A stretch of 64,000 nucleotides of DNA from Pseudodesulfovibrio sp. (GCA_016744135.1 JADGEX010000002.1:868001-932000); one strand, 5' to 3'; numbered from the stretch's first letter, positions 15,965 through 25,309 are shown. Program-made: numbers and translations. Notes: a model not told the origin generated them from the sequence alone.

Positions 15965-17887
15965 ATGATGGACTTCAGGAAATTGATGCTCGTGGATGAT
16001 GAAGAGGGAGTTCGACGCTTCCTTGGCCTCTCTTTCGAGGAGCTTGGATACGAGGTTAAAACGGCCGCCAATGGTCGAGAGGCTCTGGATCTTTTTGAAG
16101 AATTCAGGCCTGATATCGTTTTTACAGATATAAAAATGCCTGTCATGGATGGCATTCAGTTGCTTAAGAGCATTAAGATGCAGTCCCCGGATACCGAGGT
16201 GATTATGATCACCGGTCATGGCGATCTGGATTTGGCGATTGAATCGCTTAAATTTGATGCTTCGGATTTTATAACCAAGCCCATTAATAACGGTGTTCTT
16301 GAAGTTTCGCTTGAACGTGCTCGTGCTCGTTTCAACATGAAGTTGCAGTTGCGGGAACACACGGAAAATCTGGAAAAATTGGTCGAAGAAAAAACTCGTC
16401 GTATCATTGAGCTGGAACGGCAGAATGCTGCTTCGCAGGTGGTGGAGGGGTTGTCCTCGGCCTTGTCCAATGCGGCCCAGGAAGTGGAAACCGGTTCCGG
16501 TTTGTTCAATGAACTTCCCTGTCTTGTTTCCATCCATAATAGATATCTCGAAATTGTGGCCCACAATACCTTGTTTGAGGAACGGCTGGGCAATCAGGTT
16601 GGCAACAACAGCTTCGATATCTATTCTGATCGGGATTCTCCGGGGAACGCCTGTCCCGTGCAGAAGACTTTCGATACCGGGAAGGGCCAGCGGAGTAAGG
16701 AGAATTTTCTTGGCAAGGACGGGGAGGAAATTCCTGTCACGGTCTATACCGCTCCTTTGCCCAACAATGACGGTGATATTGAATTGGTGCTGGATATCTC
16801 GGTAGACATGACTGAATTGAAGCGCCTCAAGGATGAGTTGCTCACCACTCAATACAAATATCAGCGCGTGTTCAATGACGCTCCTTGTTACATTACTGTG
16901 CAGAATTCTGATCTTTCTATTGCCGAGGCGAATCATCTTTTCAAGAGGGACTTCGGGCAGTCTGTCGGCAGGCATTGCTTTGACAGCTATAAGCATCGTA
17001 GTGAACCATGTTCTGATTGTTTGGTTCGTAAAACGTTCGCCGACGGCAAGACTCGTCAGCGAGAGACCGTTGTCACTACGTTGTCCGGTGAGCAAAAGAA
17101 CATGCTTGTTCAGTCCGCGCCTATTTATGATGCAGCCGGAGAGATTGTGCAGGCCATGGAAATGTCCACTGATATTACAGAGATCCGTCGGTTACAGGAT
17201 CATTTGACCTCGCTTGGTATCATGCTTGGTTCCATGTCGCATGGTGTCAAGGGGATGCTGACGTCACTTGATGGTGGCATTTATAGATTGGAATCCGGTC
17301 TGATAAGAAATGATGAAGTGCGCGTCAAAGATGCAACTCGCGTACTCAAGTCCATGATCGGCAGGGTTAAGAAAATGGTTCTCGATATTCTGTACTATGC
17401 CAAGTCTCGAGAGTTGGAGACGGAAGTGCTGGATGCTTCTGATTTTCTGAAGGAAACGGCAGATATTGCCGAGGCTAAGTCCTTGGCTGCCGGAGTAGAG
17501 TTTGTCTGTAATGTGCCGGACGGTTTGGGCGAACTCAAACTTGATAGTGCAGCAATGTCTGCGGCACTCGTTAATTTTCTCGAAAACGGCGTTGATGCCT
17601 GTGAAGGGCGAAATGTTGACGGAGGCGGGCGGCTTGAGTTTTCTGCTGTTCGCAATGGTGACAATCTGATTATTTCCGTGGCCGATAACGGTATGGGGAT
17701 GGATCAGGAGACCCGGGAAAAGATATTTACCCTGTTCTTTTCGTCCAAAGGCAAGCGCGGGACCGGCATCGGGCTGTTTATTTCAAACCAGACTATCGAG
17801 CAGCATGGCGGTTCCATTGAAGTGGATTCTTCTCCTGATAAGGGATCGAAATTTATTGTCACACTGCCGTTGAAAACAGAGGACTGA
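15965..17887 (+). CDS. Receiver-PAS-PAS histidine kinase
   Basis: A cytoplasmic sensor kinase of about 640 residues with no membrane helix. Order: N-terminal receiver (MLVDDEEGVRRF, DIVFTDIKMPVMDG, TKPI), a coiled-coil linker (LEKLVEEKTRRIIELERQNA), two PAS-like domains each carrying a C..C pair (ACPVQKTF; CSDCLVRKTF), a histidine box (GSMSHGVKGMLTSLDGG) and an ATPase domain (NFLENGVDACEGR, VADNGMGMD, GTGIGLFI). The ATG at GGGGGT is preferred to the earlier frame start, which would put 17 odd residues before the receiver. The PAS cysteines could hold a cofactor, but this is not shown. Confidence 0.86.
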   Translation: MMDFRKLMLVDDEEGVRRFLGLSFEELGYEVKTAANGREALDLFEEFRPDIVFTDIKMPVMDGIQLLKSIKMQSPDTEVIMITGHGDLDLAIESLKFDASDFITKPINNGVLEVSLERARARFNMKLQLREHTENLEKLVEEKTRRIIELERQNAASQVVEGLSSALSNAAQEVETGSGLFNELPCLVSIHNRYLEIVAHNTLFEERLGNQVGNNSFDIYSDRDSPGNACPVQKTFDTGKGQRSKENFLGKDGEEIPVTVYTAPLPNNDGDIELVLDISVDMTELKRLKDELLTTQYKYQRVFNDAPCYITVQNSDLSIAEANHLFKRDFGQSVGRHCFDSYKHRSEPCSDCLVRKTFADGKTRQRETVVTTLSGEQKNMLVQSAPIYDAAGEIVQAMEMSTDITEIRRLQDHLTSLGIMLGSMSHGVKGMLTSLDGGIYRLESGLIRNDEVRVKDATRVLKSMIGRVKKMVLDILYYAKSRELETEVLDASDFLKETADIAEAKSLAAGVEFVCNVPDGLGELKLDSAAMSAALVNFLENGVDACEGRNVDGGGRLEFSAVRNGDNLIISVADNGMGMDQETREKIFTLFFSSKGKRGTGIGLFISNQTIEQHGGSIEVDSSPDKGSKFIVTLPLKTED

Positions 17888-17993
17888 TTCACCGGTGTAC
17901 CCCATATCAGGGGCGTTTAATTGTCTGATGGATTCTGCTATGTTTTTTAGGCGTTCCAGCGCACAACACGCATTCGCCATGAGATAAATATTT

Positions 17994-18434
17994 ATGAAAT
18001 TGACCACACGCAGCAGATACGGCACACGATTGCTACTGGATATTGCTTTGCATTCCAGAGAAGGAAGACCTGTGCCGAGTAAGGACACCGCAGCACGCGA
18101 AGGATTATCCCTCAAATATCTAGAAAAGCTTATCAAGATGCTGAAGCAAGAGGGATATGTTGTGGGGAAACGTGGGCCGAACGGTGGTAATGTTCTGGTT
18201 CGGAAGCCCGAAGATATTTCCATTGGTGAAGTCGCACGTATCCTCGATGGCGAAGAGCAGGTTCTCGGATGTGATGGAGATGTCTCCACCTGTCCGCGTG
18301 CGGCGGTTTGTTTGAAGCGGTCTATATGGGACGATGCCAGCATGGCCATGTACAAGATGCTCGACTCTTTTTCTCTGGCTGATCTCATGAAGGACGCATA
18401 TTTGTGTCCGCAAAATCCCCCCCCGAAAGAATAG
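17994..18434 (+). CDS. rrf2: Rrf2-family transcription regulator with three cysteines
   Basis: A 146-residue winged-helix regulator of the Rrf2/IscR family. N-terminal MKLTTRSRYGTRLLLDIA and the recognition region LSLKYLEKLIKMLKQEG are typical. C93, C100 and C106 (GCDGDVSTCPRAAVC) match the Fe-S ligand layout of IscR/NsrR, with six rather than five residues in the first gap, so a redox or NO-sensitive cluster is likely. In D. vulgaris rrf2 follows hmc and rrf1 and represses hmc (known); the same position here argues for the same role. The palindrome at 7613-7629 is a candidate target. Confidence 0.92.
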   Translation: MKLTTRSRYGTRLLLDIALHSREGRPVPSKDTAAREGLSLKYLEKLIKMLKQEGYVVGKRGPNGGNVLVRKPEDISIGEVARILDGEEQVLGCDGDVSTCPRAAVCLKRSIWDDASMAMYKMLDSFSLADLMKDAYLCPQNPPPKE

Positions 18435-18475
18435 CCGTTAAGGCGACAAAAACGGCATGCCATGAGGGAGGCGTA

Positions 18476-20749
18476 GTGCTGTTCAAGAGATTTCGCGAAA
18501 GTCTGATTGCCAAGCTGATACTTTTTGGAGGTGTCACGCTGCTTTTGTGCGTTATTCTCTGGTCGTGCTTCAATATCTATCATTTTAAACGGCATGTTGT
18601 GTCCAACGCCATGTCCGATATCGAGTTGGTGTCCGATACCATCATGCTTGCCCTTCACTATGCCATGATGCTGGATTCCGAAGAAGATATCGAAGAAAAT
18701 ATTAAGAATATCAGCCGTCAGGAAGATATTCGCAGCATCCGTGTATACAATAAGGCTGGCAAGATAGTTTTTTCCAATATCCCGGAAGAAATTGGGACTG
18801 TCATTGAGGTCGAGTCGCCTTCATGCTGGACGTGTCATCAATATACGCCAACACCACCGACCATGCCTTTGAAGCAGCGGACGCGGATGATTGATGGCGA
18901 GGGCGAGCAGCTCATGTCCATTATGACGCCTATTCCTAATTCAGAAGGGTGTTCTCCCGGACCGTGTCATGTCCACAAAGCTGAGGAACAGGTGCTTGGT
19001 CTGCTGGACGTGACTGTGACCATGGACAAGAAGAACTCCACCATCGCTATGTTTGAGCGGGCTAATATTACTATTTCCGTGGTCGTATTTATTGCCACAT
19101 TCATTGCCCTGTTCTTCTTTACTTATCGATTTATTTTCAGACCCATTAAGCGGTTTATCGCTGCCACACGTGGTTATAAGTCCTACGAGACTTTTACCGC
19201 CATCGAGATTGAGCAAGTAGACGAAATTGGTACTTTGGGCGAGGCATTCAATCTGATGGGGCAACGCGTTTCCGACAAGCACCGGGAACTCATGGAACAG
19301 CGTGAGGAATTCCGCAATCTGTTCGATAATGTTCCTTGTTTGGTCAGTGTTGTTGATCTTGATTATCGGGTTGTTCGTCATAACAACGAATACGAGCGGC
19401 ACTTTGGATTGCCTATGGGCAAACGGTGTTGGCAGATCAACAAGGGCAGGCTTGAAAAGTGCGAAGAGTGTCCCGTTGATCGAACTTTTATCGACGGATT
19501 TTCTCACATGAGCGAGGAAGAGGGATTGTCCAAGGAAGGCAAGCCCATTCATTGGATTGTGTATACTTCGCCAGTGCGGGATAAGCAGGGAAAAGTGGTG
19601 GCTGCCATGGAAATGATGATCGACATCACTCGGCGCAAGGAGCTGGAGCACAAGCTGGCTGCATCCGAACATCGTTATCATGCCATTTTCGATTCTATTC
19701 CCAATGCCGTATTCGTGTTGGATCGTGACAACCTTGAAATTCTCAATTGCAATGAGGCGGCAGAGGCCGTGTACGGTTGGAGTCGAGAGGAGATGACCGG
19801 GCGATCATTCATGCAGTTTTTCCGAGAGGAAGAGGCAACGGATTGGGAACCCGCGCTGCGGACGTGGTCGGAGATTGAGTTGTGTACGCATGTGACCAAG
19901 TCAGATCAGCCTATTTTTGCATCTTTGCGTATTTCTCCGGCTCGGTTTGAGGAGATTGATACGCTTATCATTACTTGTACTGACGTGACCAAGAAGATGG
20001 AGGCTGAACAACAGCTTATTCAGGCGAGCAAAATGACAACGTTGGGTGAGATGTCCACCGGCGTGGCTCATGAATTGAATCAGCCGCTTACTATTTTGAA
20101 GGCCATTAGCAACTTGTTGTCTCGGAAGGCGACCAATGGATCGACATTTGATTCTGAAATAATGGAAGAAATGGCTGAAGGAATCTCTACTCATGTAGAT
20201 CGTGCCAGCAAGATAATTGAGCATATGCGGGAGTTTGGTCGCAAGTCTGATCTGAAAACCATGCCGGTCCAGATCAATGAGGTTTTGGAACGAGGTTTTG
20301 AATTTTTTAGTCAACAACTTAGCATCCATAACATTCAGGTTATTTGGGAATTGGAAGACGATTTGCCGATGATTATGGCAGATTCCAACAGATTGGAGCA
20401 AGTGGTTATTAACCTGCTCCTTAACTCACGGGACGCCATCGAGGATCGCTGGAATAGCCAGGGGTTGGACGCAGATAAGCGTATTCATATTCGATCTTTC
20501 AGCACTGATGAGACGGTACATTTTAAGGTGTGCGATACCGGTTCCGGTATTCCGACATCTATTCGCGAACGATTGTTCGAGCCATTTTTTACAACTAAGA
20601 ATGTGGGCAAGGGGACTGGGCTTGGGTTGTCCATCTCATACGGCATCGTGAGTGATTATGGTGGGGATATCTCAGCCAAGTCGTGGGAGTCTACAGGTGC
20701 CTGTTTCGAAATCTTCTTTCCGAGAGCTGAGTGTGAACTCTGCATTTAA
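18476..20749 (+). CDS. Membrane sensor histidine kinase with periplasmic heme-c motifs
   Basis: A sensor kinase of about 757 residues starting at GTG behind GGGAGG; the upstream ATG in the same frame would overlap rrf2 and lacks a ribosome site. Order: membrane helix ([19 protein letters not shown], 11-29), periplasmic domain, second helix (199-221), HAMP-like linker, two PAS domains, histidine box ([13 protein letters not shown]) and ATPase domain ([32 protein letters not shown]). The periplasmic part holds CWTCH (117-121) and CSPGPCH (159-165), a CXXCH and a CX4CH heme-attachment motif. It therefore probably senses periplasmic redox state through covalent heme. No DNA-binding regulator follows; partners may be the receivers upstream. 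Confidence 0.88.
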   Translation: MLFKRFRESLIAKLILFGGVTLLLCVILWSCFNIYHFKRHVVSNAMSDIELVSDTIMLALHYAMMLDSEEDIEENIKNISRQEDIRSIRVYNKAGKIVFSNIPEEIGTVIEVESPSCWTCHQYTPTPPTMPLKQRTRMIDGEGEQLMSIMTPIPNSEGCSPGPCHVHKAEEQVLGLLDVTVTMDKKNSTIAMFERANITISVVVFIATFIALFFFTYRFIFRPIKRFIAATRGYKSYETFTAIEIEQVDEIGTLGEAFNLMGQRVSDKHRELMEQREEFRNLFDNVPCLVSVVDLDYRVVRHNNEYERHFGLPMGKRCWQINKGRLEKCEECPVDRTFIDGFSHMSEEEGLSKEGKPIHWIVYTSPVRDKQGKVVAAMEMMIDITRRKELEHKLAASEHRYHAIFDSIPNAVFVLDRDNLEILNCNEAAEAVYGWSREEMTGRSFMQFFREEEATDWEPALRTWSEIELCTHVTKSDQPIFASLRISPARFEEIDTLIITCTDVTKKMEAEQQLIQASKMTTLGEMSTGVAHELNQPLTILKAISNLLSRKATNGSTFDSEIMEEMAEGISTHVDRASKIIEHMREFGRKSDLKTMPVQINEVLERGFEFFSQQLSIHNIQVIWELEDDLPMIMADSNRLEQVVINLLLNSRDAIEDRWNSQGLDADKRIHIRSFSTDETVHFKVCDTGSGIPTSIRERLFEPFFTTKNVGKGTGLGLSISYGIVSDYGGDISAKSWESTGACFEIFFPRAECELCI

Positions 20750-20770
20750 TTGAAGTGTCAGAAAAAGTAG

Positions 20771-20799
20771 CCCCGCTCTTCCCTATGGGAAGAGCGGGG
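20771..20799 (+). terminator. Terminator after the sensor kinase gene
   Basis: A 12-bp stem, CCCCGCTCTTCC with GGAAGAGCGGGG, and a 5-nt loop, followed by TTCCTTT. It marks the end of the hmc regulatory block and may also serve the convergent small gene. Confidence 0.85.
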
Positions 20800-20827
20800 T
20801 TCCTTTCGTGGCGTTATCTCCATTGGG

Positions 20828-21118
20828 TCAGATAATGGCGTCGACGACCACGCCTTTGGCGTGAGCGCCGAGGACGCTGGTTTGGAAGTCGTAACTTTGG
20901 GCCATGCCGGTTTTGTCTGCCGACGAGGACCCGGAATTCATGTAATCCAAGGTTTTGGAAACAAGTGACGCTTCGGCGGACATCTTGTCCACTGGAGCGA
21001 AGCTTGAGCCGCTGCTGGTATCATTCATGTAGTCCAGGGTCTCGGAAACCACGGCTGCGCCGAATGTCTGCTGATCATAAGGCGAGGAGCCTCCAAGACC
21101 GCCGATTGCCATGGTCAT
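20828..21118 (-). CDS. Small protein with internal repeat, probable motility gene
   Basis: A 96-residue protein starting at the ATG behind GGAGGG; an in-frame ATG 15 nt further up overlaps that ribosome site. It starts MTMAIGGLGGSSPYDQQTF and contains a duplicated unit (VVSETLDYMND and LVSKTLDYMNS), each followed by a Ser/Gly-rich spacer, and a hydrophobic end (LGAHAKGVVVDAII). No signal or membrane helix. The family is not recognised. A sigma-28-type promoter lies upstream with exact spacing, so a link to flagella or motility is likely. Both repeat units could form amphipathic helices that pack together. Confidence 0.75.
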   Translation of the reverse strand: MTMAIGGLGGSSPYDQQTFGAAVVSETLDYMNDTSSGSSFAPVDKMSAEASLVSKTLDYMNSGSSSADKTGMAQSYDFQTSVLGAHAKGVVVDAII

Positions 21119-21165
21119 AAGCGTACCCTCCATAGTCGTTAGGTCGGAAATAACGCCTATCTGTC

Positions 21166-21192
21166 GTATCGGTGCTTTGCTTCATGTCTTTA
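21166..21192 (-). promoter_or_regulatory. Sigma-28 (FliA) type promoter
   Basis: On the minus strand TAAA, exactly 15 nt, then ACCGATAC; the consensus is TAAA-N15-GCCGATAA. Six of eight -10 bases match, including the CCGATA core. The expected start of transcription lies about 40 nt ahead of the small protein's ATG. Confidence 0.65.
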
Positions 21193-21261
21193 GGTCTGAG
21201 AGAAAATAAACTTGTTGCCCATAGAAAGAACGCAGGGGTATAGTGATTATGTGGAGGGATT

Positions 21262-21450
21262 ATGCAAATCGAAATCGGATGGCTTGTTCTCGCCGCAGTG
21301 ATTACGGCATGCATCGGCTTTGTATTGTATCGTTGGCAAAGGCCTAGACTTTCAAAGCCGTACCTTGTGGTGGCCGCTGTTGCGATGCTCTTTGCAGTGT
21401 ATTACATATTAAATGTGGTGTTTGGAAGCGGTAGAACCGGGTGGCCTTGA
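21262..21450 (+). CDS. Small two-helix membrane protein
   Basis: A 62-residue protein with a good GGAGG site. Two hydrophobic helices (IGWLVLAAVITACIGFVLY and YLVVAAVAMLFAVYYILNVV) are joined by a basic loop (RWQRPRLSKP), so it should be a helical hairpin with the loop in the cytoplasm. No family is recognised. The next tiny gene has the same helix-basic loop-helix layout and lies 21 nt downstream, suggesting a pair that arose by duplication or acts together. Confidence 0.6.
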   Translation: MQIEIGWLVLAAVITACIGFVLYRWQRPRLSKPYLVVAAVAMLFAVYYILNVVFGSGRTGWP

Positions 21451-21471
21451 GCCGCGAAGGAAGTTGAATCT

Positions 21472-21636
21472 ATGAATGAAACTGTCAGAATTATTATTGC
21501 ACTTGTGGCCGCAGGCGGAGCGGGAGGTCTGTTGGTTTGGAAGTTCAAGAAGAACTGCCTTCCGTGAATGCTTACATATGCATCCATCGGCGTAGGTGTC
21601 GCCGTATTTTATCTTTTGAAGATTTTTTTGGGTTAG
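21472..21636 (+). CDS. Tiny membrane protein with in-frame UGA; possible selenoprotein or two peptides
   Basis: Behind a GAAGGAAG site an ATG opens 31 codons: one helix (VRIIIALVAAGGAGGLLVW), basic loop and NCLP, then TGA at 21565-21567. The same frame continues as ATG CTT ... for 22 more codons encoding a second helix (YASIGVGVAVFYLLKIFLG), then TAG. Read through, it gives 54 residues with the layout of the preceding 62-residue protein. If UGA is selenocysteine the loop reads CLPU, a CXXU redox motif. A 5-bp hairpin (CGGCG/CGCCG) with a loop containing AGGUG begins 20 nt after the UGA. Plain termination at UGA, with or without restart at the ATG, is equally possible. Confidence 0.45.
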
Positions 21637-21648
21637 ATTGAGTGGACA

Positions 21649-22455
21649 TTATTTTTCTTCCCAGTCTTTTACTTCGTCCCAGAGGGCATTCATTTCATCC
21701 AAATTTAATTCAGAGAAAGTGAGATTACGCATTTCAGCTAATTCTTCCATTTTGCCAAATCGTCCCAGGAATTTTTGGTTGGCAAAATCTAGTGCACTGT
21801 TGGCTTTGATGCCTTTTCGTCTTCCCAATTCAACCAACGTGAAAAGGTAGTCGCCGAATTCTTGTTCCGAGGCCTCTTGATCGTTCTTGGCCAAGGCATC
21901 CTGCCATTCCTGCCATTCTTCTTTGAGTTGGACCTCTACGGCTTCGTCGGAGTCCCAAGTAAAATTGTTGCGGGCGGACTTGGAATTGATACGGTATGCC
22001 TTGAGTAACGGCGGGAGGCCTTTGGGCAGGGAGTCGAAAACCCGTTTTCTGCCGGTTTTTTTGTTTTCTTCCCGTTTGACGTTTTCCCAGTTGTCCCAGA
22101 GTTCTTTGATGTCTTTGAAATTCTTGTCGCCGAAAACGTGCGGGTGACGACGAATCATCTTGGCCGCACCGTAATTGATCGAGTCGGCCAGAGTGTGGGC
22201 ACCTTCTCTTTCATAGAGTGTGGCTATGAACAGGAGAATGAACATGACGTCACCCAATTCTTCCATGGCTTCGGCTTTATCTTTGTTACGAATGCCTTCG
22301 ATGAGTTCGAACGCTTCTTCCGCCAAATAATCGCACATGGAGCGTGGGGTCTGTTCTTTATCCCAAGGACAGCCGTCCGGGGCGATCAGGGCATCTATGA
22401 TACCAAGCAGTTCTTTCATGGCCTGTGCTGAGGCTTCATGATTCTTTTCGCTCAT
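21649..22455 (-). CDS. mazG: Nucleoside triphosphate pyrophosphohydrolase MazG
   Basis: A 268-residue all-alpha NTP pyrophosphohydrolase that removes non-canonical or excess NTPs. Two MazG domains are seen. The first has CPWDKEQTPRSMCDYLAEEAFELIE (about 29-53) and the EELGDVMFILLF metal motif; the second has KEEWQEWQDAL and EFGDYLFTLVELGRR. The length is normal for the two-domain form. Follows cvpA on the same strand after 40 nt. Confidence 0.95.
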   Translation of the reverse strand: MSEKNHEASAQAMKELLGIIDALIAPDGCPWDKEQTPRSMCDYLAEEAFELIEGIRNKDKAEAMEELGDVMFILLFIATLYEREGAHTLADSINYGAAKMIRRHPHVFGDKNFKDIKELWDNWENVKREENKKTGRKRVFDSLPKGLPPLLKAYRINSKSARNNFTWDSDEAVEVQLKEEWQEWQDALAKNDQEASEQEFGDYLFTLVELGRRKGIKANSALDFANQKFLGRFGKMEELAEMRNLTFSELNLDEMNALWDEVKDWEEK

Positions 22456-22495
22456 GGCGAATGCTCCTTCGAAATGGTTTGGGAAAACCGGTTGA

Positions 22496-23023
22496 CTATT
22501 GTACGGTTTCGTTTGCTATGCCCAATGCGTTTTTGGCATTGTCCAGCGCTTCTTGGGGTGAAGGCATATCGATGTGTTCGCTCAGAGCGTTGACCAAGTG
22601 TTGCGCGTGTGGCGCCAGATATGATTCCTTCAGAATCTCGGCATCAGGAGCGAAGGTTTGCAGGAACATCAGGCCGACAAGGCAGATGAGAATGCCCTCG
22701 ATGAGCCCAAAGACGCCGCCAGCTGTACGGTCGATCCAGCCGAGTAGAGAAAGTTCCAGTACAGAGCGAATGAGTTTCGTCAGTAACCAGAACACGATCA
22801 GCGTACCTATGAAAATCAGGGCGTATGAGAGCGCACTGACCGTGATGCTGTTTTCGATGTACAGTTCCAGGTGAGGTGCGATCAGATGATCGAAGTGTGA
22901 GGCCAGAAAAAGGGCCAAGACGATGGCGATAAGTGAGAGGACCTCTTGAACCAGTCCTCGGAAGAAACCGCGCAAGAGAAAAAGGGCAATAATGCAGATG
23001 AGAATGATGTCCAGAAAATTCAT
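22496..23023 (-). CDS. CvpA family membrane protein
   Basis: A 175-residue protein with four hydrophobic helices: FLDIILICIIALFLLRGFFRGL at the N-terminus, LSLIAIVLALFLASHF, YALIFIGTLIVFWLLTKL, and GGVFGLIEGILICLVGLMF. The glycine pattern GFFRGLVQE is typical of CvpA (colicin V production accessory) proteins. The C-terminus (SPQEALDNAKNALG) is cytoplasmic and soluble. Its cellular role is poorly defined in the family. Likely operon with mazG. Confidence 0.85.
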   Translation of the reverse strand: MNFLDIILICIIALFLLRGFFRGLVQEVLSLIAIVLALFLASHFDHLIAPHLELYIENSITVSALSYALIFIGTLIVFWLLTKLIRSVLELSLLGWIDRTAGGVFGLIEGILICLVGLMFLQTFAPDAEILKESYLAPHAQHLVNALSEHIDMPSPQEALDNAKNALGIANETVQ

Positions 23024-23218
23024 GCAACCATATCCTTAATCCGCTAAAGTTGTGTCCTGAAAAAAGGCCTAGCAAACTGAGCAGCAAATGTGAACCGAGG
23101 AGTTCCTTTTTTTTCTTTTATGTCAATTGAAAAGAGGGTTGGACTTGTGTCTGCATGCGATCTCAGCTACATGAACACGAATAAGGCCTTACGGAGTAAA
23201 GAGAACAAGGAGAGGTGG

Positions 23219-23788
23219 ATGCAGGTCCATGAAACAGGATTTCCCGGCCTTCTCGTTTTGACACCGAAAGTGTTTCAGGACGAGCGGGGTTTTTTTTTGG
23301 AAAGCTACAATTACGATGCGTTCAAACGTATCGGTATTTCATGTGATTTTGTTCAGGATAATCACGCCTATTCCAAAGATGTTGGAGTGTTGCGTGGTTT
23401 ACATTTTCAAACACCTCCAAGAGCTCAAGCCAAATTGGTCTGGGTTACCCGTGGTGCAGTGATGGATGTGGCTGTTGATTTGCGCAAAGGTTCTCCCACT
23501 TTTGGGAAGTGGCAACATGTTATTCTCAGTAGTGTGAATTTCAAGCGTATGTTCATTCCTGCGGGTTTTGCTCATGGGTATGTCACCATTATGCCTGACA
23601 CTGAATTTCAATATAAGGTTGATGCTCCCTACTCTCCTGAACACGACGGCGGTATCGTCTGGGATGATCCAGACACTGGTGTGGATTGGGCTTCGGCCTT
23701 GGATGGACGAACGCCAGTCCTTTCTGAAAAAGATAAACGGTTGCCCCGTTTGGTGAATTTTAATTCTCCCTTCAACTTTGAGGGTTAA
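23219..23788 (+). CDS. rfbC: dTDP-4-dehydrorhamnose 3,5-epimerase
   Basis: A 189-residue cupin enzyme of dTDP-rhamnose synthesis. The start is the ATG behind AAGGAGAGG; a longer frame upstream adds 43 residues with no family match. Motifs: FQDERGFFLESYNYDAF, QDNHAYSKDVGVLRGLHFQTPP (catalytic histidine region), VRG-like VTRGAVMDVAVDLRKGSPTFGKW and PAGFAHGY. It lies directly ahead of the mannose nucleotide-sugar gene, so both feed surface polysaccharide synthesis. Confidence 0.93.
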   Translation: MQVHETGFPGLLVLTPKVFQDERGFFLESYNYDAFKRIGISCDFVQDNHAYSKDVGVLRGLHFQTPPRAQAKLVWVTRGAVMDVAVDLRKGSPTFGKWQHVILSSVNFKRMFIPAGFAHGYVTIMPDTEFQYKVDAPYSPEHDGGIVWDDPDTGVDWASALDGRTPVLSEKDKRLPRLVNFNSPFNFEG

Positions 23789-23792
23789 TAAT

Positions 23793-25223
23793 ATGTCAAA
23801 TATCGAACGATCCCAAGTCAACTTTGCCCACCCCTGTCACGCTATTATTCTTGCGGGTGGTTCCGGGACTCGATTGTGGCCTCTCAGCAGGAATTTACTT
23901 CCTAAGCAGTTGTTGGTGCTGGGCGGCAAGAGCACACTTTTGCAGCAGACTGCTTCTAGAGTGCTTGAAGCGTTTGATCCGGCTAACATCTGGATTGTGA
24001 CCAACGAAGAACATGTTTTTGAAGTGCGCAAACAGGTGGGAGCCATCGATACTGACCTGAAAGAGCAGGTGTTGGCCGAACCGTTGGGCAGGAATACGCT
24101 GCCAGCGATCATGTTGGGGCTGGATAAGGTCGTTGACGCTGATCCGACAGCTTTGGCTGCGGTTTTTCCGTCTGATCATCTTGTTAGTGACGACGAGGCG
24201 TGGGTGCGCGATCTGGTTAAGGCTTCGTTTCTGGCGGCGGACAATCGTTTTGTCACTTTCGGGGTCAAGCCTCGCAAGCCTGAGACCGGGTATGGATATA
24301 TCGCGCTTGGTGATAAACTGGACACCGGCGTTCATACCGTGGACGGGTTTGTGGAAAAGCCTGAATACAGTATGGCCGAGAAATTTGTGCAGGAAAATAG
24401 TCATTACTGGAATAGTGGTATGTTCCTGTTTTCTGCCAAGCATTTTTTGACACAGGTTGCGAAATGCGAACCTGTTCTCTGGGATTGGTGGATGGAACGA
24501 GATACGGCTCCGCTTGTACAGGGATATAGGGAGATTCCCAATATTTCAGTCGATTATGGTGTTGTCGAAAAGATTGACAATATTGCTGTGATCCGTGCCA
24601 ATTTTGATTGGGACGACCTCGGTAGTTGGGAAGCCATGTATCGCCTTGGCGACAAGGATGAAGATGGGAATGTTATTCAGGGTGATGTTTTGGCCATGGA
24701 TTGCAAAAATTCCTTGCTGATCAGTGAGGGGGGCAAGCTCGCGGTTGTCGGTGTTTCTGATATGATTATGATCCAGACTCGAGATGCCACTTTGACTTGT
24801 ACAATGGAGCGGGTCCAAGCCGTGCGCGATGTCGTGGATACCCTCAAGGCCGAAGGGAGCCAGCTTGTTGAGAGCCATCCCACAGTGTATCGACCATGGG
24901 GTAATTATATCGTGCTGGAAGAAGGGTCTCATTACAAGATCAAACGCATTCAGGTGAATCCGGGGGCAAGGTTGAGTTCTCAGATGCATCATCACCGCAG
25001 TGAACATTGGGTTGTGGTGGACGGGACTGCGGAGGTTGAAGTGAACAATGAACCGCGTGTTCTGGTGGAAAATCAATCGGTTGACATCCCTAAAGCTTCT
25101 CAGCATCGCTTGGCCAATCCCGGCAAAGTGCCACTTAATATTATAGAAATTCAAAGCGGACCGTATCTGGAAGAGGATGATATAGTTCGGTTTGACGACG
25201 TTTACGGTAGGGTTAAGAAATAA
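23793..25223 (+). CDS. manC: Mannose-1-phosphate guanylyltransferase / mannose-6-phosphate isomerase
   Basis: A bifunctional enzyme of 476 residues (AlgA/ManC type). The N-terminal GDP-mannose pyrophosphorylase has ILAGGSGTRLWPLSR with the catalytic arginine, FPSDHLV and the FVEKP motif. The C-terminal cupin isomerase has SSQMHHHRSEHWVVV and VDIPKASQHRLANPG. The start chosen is the ATG 5 nt after the rfbC stop; the alternative TTG start further up would overlap rfbC. The ribosome site GAGGG lies in the rfbC end, so translation may be coupled. Confidence 0.94.
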   Translation: MSNIERSQVNFAHPCHAIILAGGSGTRLWPLSRNLLPKQLLVLGGKSTLLQQTASRVLEAFDPANIWIVTNEEHVFEVRKQVGAIDTDLKEQVLAEPLGRNTLPAIMLGLDKVVDADPTALAAVFPSDHLVSDDEAWVRDLVKASFLAADNRFVTFGVKPRKPETGYGYIALGDKLDTGVHTVDGFVEKPEYSMAEKFVQENSHYWNSGMFLFSAKHFLTQVAKCEPVLWDWWMERDTAPLVQGYREIPNISVDYGVVEKIDNIAVIRANFDWDDLGSWEAMYRLGDKDEDGNVIQGDVLAMDCKNSLLISEGGKLAVVGVSDMIMIQTRDATLTCTMERVQAVRDVVDTLKAEGSQLVESHPTVYRPWGNYIVLEEGSHYKIKRIQVNPGARLSSQMHHHRSEHWVVVDGTAEVEVNNEPRVLVENQSVDIPKASQHRLANPGKVPLNIIEIQSGPYLEEDDIVRFDDVYGRVKK

Positions 25224-25309
25224 ATATATACAGAGGGCGTTGTTGTTTAGCCATTTGAATTATTTGGTTTTTTTAGTGCAAGGGAGATCGTGAAAATTTT
25301 CATATTCTC

